Assembly (NCBI GenBank): GCA_029532415.1
Contig: JAQOTA010000015.1
Span: forward strand, 1,612,001 to 1,676,000
Direction: 5' to 3'
Source of the DNA: Marasmius tenuissimus
Lineage: Eukaryota; Basidiomycota; Agaricomycetes; Agaricales; Marasmiaceae
Length of the DNA: 64,000 nt
Below the pieces are notes generated by a model, which searched no databases, had not been told where the DNA came from, and worked only from the letters and a program-made list of their open reading frames with translations. Position 1 is the first letter of the stretch. Every line of letters begins with the position of its first letter. Of this stretch, positions 57,358-64,000 are shown piece by piece. Position numbers and translations under genes: made by a program.

Positions 57358-57812
57358 AAATGGAGCAGCTAGGCTCGATGCAATGGACGATAGAAGTGTA
57401 ATCAAGGTTGGCGTAGATGAGTATTGTCGGTCAAAGGAGGGAATACGGGATGTGGAAGGCTTTAAAGATGGTGGCAGGGAAGGGGGCAATTGCCAATACG
57501 CGAAATAGGAATGTCGGTAAGCGCCCAGTTGCGAAGTCGACAACCTGACATTTATGTCGAGCAAGCACTCGAGACATTCTGGGGGAAGGAAATCGTGCAG
57601 ACTTTATTGGGTTCAGAGTGTTAAACGTGATACAATTGCGATTTGTAGATAGCTACAATGTGAGCACGACGTCGATAGAGGGAGGAGGCAACAAACTACC
57701 CAGTCAGCGGGTGCCAGTCGCAGAGATTAAATATACACTCGACAACAAAACCGAACAAAGGCAAAGCAGCAAGAGAAAGAGAGAGAGAAAATAAGGATAT
57801 TAGATTATCCCG
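57358..57812. other. Intergenic interval
   Basis: YVC1 promoter and the 3' flank of MBP1. A purine-rich run (AAAGAGAGAGAG) lies near 57776-57790. An upstream open frame continues the YVC1 frame to 57564, but its sequence is low-complexity and the start at 57357 (MSESQPLLLPYEL) is preferred. Confidence 0.5.
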
Positions 57813-60685
57813 TCACGGACCTAGAGGACAGTGGTTGGTTGAATGACGGAGAACTTTGCGAAAAAGATAGGACTCGACCCTTTGCATAAACCCTGATACC
57901 CTTCCTATGTCCAGAAGCGAGCCCTCGGTCTCGACGGCAACAACCAAATTGTCAAGCATCTACACAAAAACCAAGGTTATCAAGACTGAACAGAAGTGAA
58001 CGAGAAACAAGAACTCACGTCTTCAACTTTGTCAACCGGTACTCCCGTACACAAGCTTACTATTCGCCGGCACATGTATTCTTTCTCAGCGCTCGCACCT
58101 CTTAGCCCTCTTAGTCGTTCCTCCATAAGTTCCTCCATCCTCATCTGCCACATCTTCATTCTTCGCAATTTGATGAGAGCCTCCACTGTGTTCGCAGTAG
58201 GAATAGGTGGATCGGGATCTACGTTGAACGACGGCAACGATGCCACGTCCGACATGTCTGTACCGCCCCCGACAAGAGTTGAAGAAGTCCCTCGATACCG
58301 GAATGCAGATGACTCGCCCGTCGGAGCTATGGGAGGCATAACTTCCTCGTCTTCATCTCCTGACGCATCAGCATCCATATCTACATCCCCACCTTTAGCT
58401 TTATCCTCCTCCCGAGATTCAGCAGGTGCCCTTGGGGTAATTTTCGCACCACTTCTGCCTGTCCAATCCCACATGTCCTCTTCTTCCGCTGCCTTTTCCA
58501 AGTTCTTCATGCGCTGAGTTATGAGGTCCAGTTCGGCACATTTGGTCTGCCATGACTGGATTTGCCTTCGTTGTTCTGACAACTCCCTCGTGGCCGCCCT
58601 CAGGTGAGCCTGCGTGACATCTAAATTATCTTGTTTGACTTTGATTTCACTCTGGAACTCTGCAGCGAGTCCCTGAATCATCGATGTCATATCTACGTTT
58701 AATGCAGTCAGCCTTTGGAGACACGAGCATGTGAACAAGAAAACCTCGCACCGGCTATGACATCCTGCGACTTCTGCACGGGAGCGGGGGGCGCGGAACG
58801 CAACATCGATGCAATATCTTCAGCTTTCGGACCACCTCCCAGTTCCTGAAAGACCACAGGTCAGAGAAGCCAAGATACCCATAAAAGGTCGGCTTACCTC
58901 GCTCTCTACACCAAAGTCCCCGGGCCTCAACCCAAGTTTGTTCATCAGGGTCCTGTTGGCACCTACTTCGAGTAACAGCTTGACCATCGCCCTGTTGCCT
59001 ATTCTTGCCGCAATATTGAGTGCCGTATCTCCGTGCTCGTCTTGGAGATCTACCATGCAAGCGAAATTGCCGTCCATCTTGTTCGCAATCCACAGGAAGA
59101 TTTGGTCAAGGTAATAGCGGGCCGGTACCGCACGTCCTTTCACACCTGCCACCAACAGGATGTGATGAAGAACACTCTTACGAGAGGTATCCACGGTCAG
59201 TATCGACCGGGCTAGTCCCATCGTGAGTAGGTCGGATAAGGATTGCGCGGAGAAAGAGTGGGTGGAGAGTATAGTTCGTATTAGTGGTGTTTCACCAAGG
59301 TGGTTCCCTCGGTGAACATCAGCACCTTCAGCAAGTAATGTTTTCACGGTGTCTTTACGAGAAAGCGATGAAGCCAGGTGAAGAGCAGTGTGCCCTTGCT
59401 CATCAAGAATCGTGTCAATGTCAAATATGGGCTGTTCAGTGGGCGCGACATTCTCGGTAGGTGGAGGTGTAATTTCGCGTAGAAGCGATAAGACTGCGCG
59501 AGGATCATCTGCTTGATAAATGCTCGAAATGACCGCGGCGCGTCGGGCATCTTTGAGTGCGACAGTAGGATCCAAGTTTCGTGGGAAGGAAGGTTTAGTT
59601 GCAAAGCGCGGAACACGCGCAATTTCGTTTGAAGGAGTCGTGGATAATTGCTTTCCGCTAGCACCGCTGGTCGGGCGTTCAGCCGCAGTAGGAGGGCCCG
59701 AACGCTCCGGGTTTGGTGGTGTAAGTTCTTTTCGTAAACGTTTCACCGGCGATTGACCCTCCTCGCCCATTCCATTTGTTTGCGGGCCAACCGAGGGTGT
59801 CCGAGAAACGTCCGTCATTTGTACATCTGGAATAGTAGCAAGAGAATCGTTGTCTCCATCCGACCGTTGCCTCTTGAGTGTCTGCGTCGTGGGGGGAGGT
59901 GTTTGCGACGTGGCAGAGAACGGAGATTGAGGCTGATGATGAGGCAAGGCTGGTGAAACACTCTGCCCTGCGCGTGGAATCGAAGCCGCTGATGTCGACG
60001 GTGTGAAGAGGCCTTGTGCGCGACCTTGATTCAGGAGACGAAGGGCTGAACCTGGCATGATTGGAGGTGGTGCGAGCATCCCTGGCATCCCTGCGTTTCC
60101 AAGTGAAGAGTATGAAGACGAAGCCGATAAAGGACGTGGAGATGAGGCAATATTAGGGGTTGAGACCGGGAGAGCAGCGAGGGAGTTCGTGCTGGGCGTA
60201 AAGTCGAATAACGGTGCTAACAATGGTAGTACACCATACTGCTGAGCAATATCGCGACCACGGTCCAACGGAATCCTGCAAGCTAATTGTAGCAGATATA
60301 TCCAGAGCAAAATCAGATTTCCTCACCAAGTCCCTTGGTACTTTCCATAGCCACCCTGAACAATCTCGTGTTTTCCTGGCAATATCTCCTTCTCCAGAAT
60401 TTTTGTACGTCTTCCTTTGTCCACACCAGCAACCTTGAGTATCTGAGTCGCGTTCACATAGGAATCGCCGCGTCTGCGCATAACTGCTATCCCTCTGACC
60501 ATGCATTCGTAGACCTGGCAAATGTCAGCGAGGGATATTTCGAAAATCTTGTTAAATACCTGAACAGAAGAGTAAACAGCATTGTATATCTTCACTGGAG
60601 GAGGTTGAGATTGGGGAGGCCGCCCAGTTTGCATGGCTGTCGATGGCAAAGCTTGTGGGTACTGGGTACTCGACGCGACCAGCAT
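57813..60685 (-). CDS. MBP1: MBF/SBF-type transcription factor Mbp1 (KilA-N/APSES plus ankyrin repeats)
   Basis: Six exons: 60685-60560, 60514-60327, 60275-58898, 58845-58752, 58692-58019, 57959-57813; 868 residues, in phase. MBF drives G1/S transcription from MCB (ACGCGT) sites. The DNA-binding domain is near the N-terminus: [50 protein letters not shown] and [21 protein letters not shown] Ser/Pro-rich region with a basic patch (PVKRLRKEL) follows, then ankyrin repeats ([50 protein letters not shown]) and a C-terminal coiled coil for dimerisation or Swi6-type partners. The start at 60685 is the first ATG in frame; a later one at 60637 is possible. Confidence 0.93.
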
Positions 60686-60830
60686 CACCCTGAGCAAGCG
60701 TCACGCGTGTCATCGGACTTCCAACTTGTCCCGAGCGCGTTTTTCTGACAGTGACACCCGGCTATTGCTTTGGTCAGGGTCTTCGCTAGCACTCAGATTC
60801 ATAATACAGGTCAAGTAGGTTATGTATAGC

Positions 60831-62774
60831 CTAAATTACATCCTCTGGCGCGAAAAGCTGGAAATTTCGATTATAGGTCCCACTCGCAATCAAATTCCCA
60901 TCACTAGCTATGTCCACCGACATGACCTTGCCAGCGTCGGTAGACAACGTTCGCAGTAGCTGCCAATCGTCAGCGCTCCATATTTTGACTAGCCCGTCAT
61001 AACCAGCAGAAGCGAAGAAGAGTCCGGAGCGGTATGTCCATTCTTCATCTGCAGCTTTGCCTTCTGAGGCGTCTCCGTTCATATCAATATCTCCGTCGGC
61101 ACTGGCCTGACTCCTCTTTCGGAATAGGTCATTCGCCCTAAAGAACCGTATATCGGCAACATTCGAAAGGTGCGCTGGAATCGAATATAGCGACTTGAGG
61201 AACCGCATGTCCCATATACGGATCGTGTCATCTCCAGCCCCAGTAGCGATTTGATACCTGGTTCAATAATCAGCAAGGCTAGATATACGATGAGCAACCC
61301 GTACGACTCACCCGTTCGGCGAAAAGCTAATCGCGTAGATCGCTTGGACGTGGCCGTCAAGGACCATAGCGGTTCTGCCCGTTCGCAGATCCCATACTCG
61401 TCCAATAGCATCAAGTCCACTTCGACCAATCATCAGCTCGTTGTCCGTAACGCAAAAGTTTGCGGCCTACCCAGATGCAATCAAAGCCCCGTCATCCTGG
61501 AACTCAACGGAGTATACTTCTTTCGAGTGGCCTTCTTGGAGCATGAGCTCTTTAGAGGTATTCACGTCCCATAAACGCCAGGTAGTATCAAAACTAGCGC
61601 TTGCCAAGTAGTCACCGGAGGGGTGGAAAGCAACACGACAAACGCGATCTTGATGCCCTTGTAGAACTGATATTGGAGTTTCGCTATGGATTCATGAGTT
61701 CAGGTAGGAATAAGGCTGCAGACCTGGGACTGACCTGTTTAAGGACCAAAGATTTACATTGCCTTCGCCAGCTCCACTCGCCAGATTCACTAGATCTGGA
61801 CCTTGCGACAACGTTGCTCCAGGATGCCAGGCTACACCGCCGACGCGATCGCTGTGCCCTGAATGTGTATCTCAGATGCAACACTCAGGCAGGGAAGGCA
61901 CAATTTACCTCGTAGAGAGCGTATTGGCGTGCATGCTGGGACATTCCAGAGCTTCACCGTTCCAGACCAAGAACCAGTCGCCAGTATTTGATTGTTCGGA
62001 GCGAATCGAACTTGTGATATCGGTCGGTCGTCGCCAATTTGTGAGCCGAGATTGGCAAATTTCTGGGGTAAAGGTTTGGGTATTGAGAAGAATCTGGATG
62101 GTAAATAAGCGTACCTTGACTTCTGCAAACACCTTTTTTCGAATCTCAACAACCCGTCCCAGTTCCATTCGACTGTCTATACGCTGTTGGGCGATCCGCT
62201 TTTGAGCTCTGTCATAAATAAAACCATAGAGAGTGGTAAGCACCTTTTCTGTGGCTCATCGAACGCTAATAGGAATTGACCTGGGAAGGGAATACTGGGC
62301 CATTTTTCGCCTCGCTTCCAGCAGCTCCAGTGAACCAGGAGAGTAGAACTCTTCTTCCTGCAAAACGGACAAGCTTTAGAGGTGTATTCCAGGAAGGCGA
62401 GATGAGCTCACCTCTTCTTCACTCTCTTCTGATGATTCCTCTTCAACATTGGCCGAGTAGTCGCCCCGCGCCGCGTTGATTTGAGAGAGAACGTATATTA
62501 AACGATCTCGACGGTCAGCAGCCTACGAAAACAGTTTGGACGCGCGCTGCCAAGATGGGGGAAAGGAACGCACACGTTCACCAAAAAGTGTTATGGGCTC
62601 CCCAATCTCTCTCAACCTGGCTTTCACGCGATTATCATCCGTCGGGACTGCCATTGTACGCGCTTTCTTCTTCCGTTCCAGCTCGTCCAATATGACTTGG
62701 TTCTCGATTCTTGCTCTCTCCGAGCCAAGATAATTCCCGTCTTCCATAAGGGTATCAAAGGTAAGTTCGGCCAT
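60831..62774 (-). CDS. PRP4: U4/U6 snRNP protein Prp4 (WD repeat)
   Basis: Nine exons: 62774-62574, 62522-62412, 62357-62281, 62208-62115, 62062-61909, 61858-61735, 61683-61471, 61419-61312, 61257-60831; 502 residues, in phase. Prp4 is a component of the U4/U6.U5 tri-snRNP in the nucleus. The N-terminal SFM motif region ([31 protein letters not shown]) is followed by an acidic patch ([11 protein letters not shown]) and seven WD repeats ([127 protein letters not shown]). It ends 145 bases from MBP1 on the same strand. Confidence 0.94.
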
Positions 62775-63168
62775 GTTTTCTGTGCGATGAGAGACTGGAT
62801 CTGTTGGGGTTCGTCTTCTGTATTAGCCGTGGAACTTGCGAGTGAACTCAGTCTGAGTATGAGAAGCGTACAGGTTGTTTGGCGACGAGGTGAGAGGCAA
62901 ATACTCCCACGTGGGCCGTGGACGTAATGTGACGTTCGGGGTTCGTGTGACTTTCCATTTACGAAACCACACACCCTGATGAATATTCACCCAATTCCAG
63001 AACTGTAACCTTTCATCCTTTTCTTTTTCTCTGCATTTGCTTTCTATTCTGTTCTCTTTCACGTTTTCTCTCCATCTCATCCGGTTTCATCATTTTTCTA
63101 CTTCCATCAACACGGCCTTAGAGATCATCCATCCGTGATCCCCAAGTCAGGTCATCTCCTTCGACAAC
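62775..63168. promoter_or_regulatory. Divergent promoter region PRP4 / CBK1
   Basis: 394 bases between two divergent genes, including a long pyrimidine-rich leader before CBK1. No specific site identified. Confidence 0.5.

Positions 63169-64000
<832 letters not shown>

Noticed and set aside
57358..57564. N-terminal extension of YVC1
   Set aside because: The upstream in-frame sequence is low-complexity Ser/Pro; channel relatives start near MSESQPLLLP.
62523..62573. A frame break at the first PRP4 junction
   Set aside because: It came from misreading GAACGTGTGCG. The donor follows GAACGT and the junction is in phase.

Overview
The window is nuclear DNA of a filamentous basidiomycete, most likely a mushroom-forming agaricomycete. 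Genes are dense, on both strands and cut by many 46-70 base introns with GT-AG ends and CTAAC/CTGAC-like branch sites. The products match basidiomycete or pan-fungal proteins: a KilA-N/ankyrin MBF factor, a Yvc1 TRP channel, a Cdc7/SepH-type kinase, Hrt3, Bye1 and Mtc5/WDR59. No tRNA, rRNA, CRISPR array or intact transposon was recognised. Exon models were built by hand from splice signals, reading phase and remembered family motifs. For most genes the summed exon lengths are a multiple of three; the exceptions are listed as frame breaks.

Layout. 0-9 kb: tail of a single-pass membrane protein (+), a small secreted cysteine protein (-), a short-chain dehydrogenase (-, one frame break), a Hos2-type histone deacetylase (-, one frame break) and a sterol O-acyltransferase (-). 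9-14.3 kb: a tandem duplication of a SAM methyltransferase-like gene (+), with a mutilated copy of the 3' end of the neighbouring F-box gene (HRT3/FBXO9 type, -) trapped between the copies. 14.9-21.3 kb: an ER J-protein (+), COX9 (-), CDC55 (+) and a GH18 chitinase (-). 21.3-25.6 kb: a poor stretch with one acidic unknown gene. 25.6-36 kb: an unknown coiled-coil membrane protein (+), a Tag1-like vacuolar protein (+, one frame break), an unrecognised two-exon gene (+) and BYE1 (-). 36.2-41.8 kb: a 1747-residue kinase with calponin-homology (CH), kinase and C1 domains and a CaaX end (+). 41.8-45.2 kb: nearly empty. 45.2-64 kb: ATP4 (+), a secreted-type single-pass membrane protein (+), MTC5/WDR59 (+), YVC1 (-), MBP1 (-), PRP4 (-) and the start of the NDR kinase CBK1 (+, cut by the window end).

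Working together. Most genes are housekeeping: respiration (COX9, ATP4), splicing (PRP4), transcription and chromatin (HOS2-type deacetylase, BYE1, MBP1) and vacuole/TORC1 biology (YVC1, TAG1-like, MTC5). Several control the cell cycle or morphogenesis: CDC55, the Cdc7-type kinase, MBP1 and CBK1. No operon-like or biosynthetic cluster is evident. The most unusual items are the CH-kinase-C1-CaaX kinase, the duplication with its trapped F-box fragment, clusters of 10-22 base micro-exons in YVC1 and the chitinase, two GC-AG introns, and single-base frame breaks in five otherwise conserved genes, most of them at short homopolymers, which look more like consensus errors than decay.
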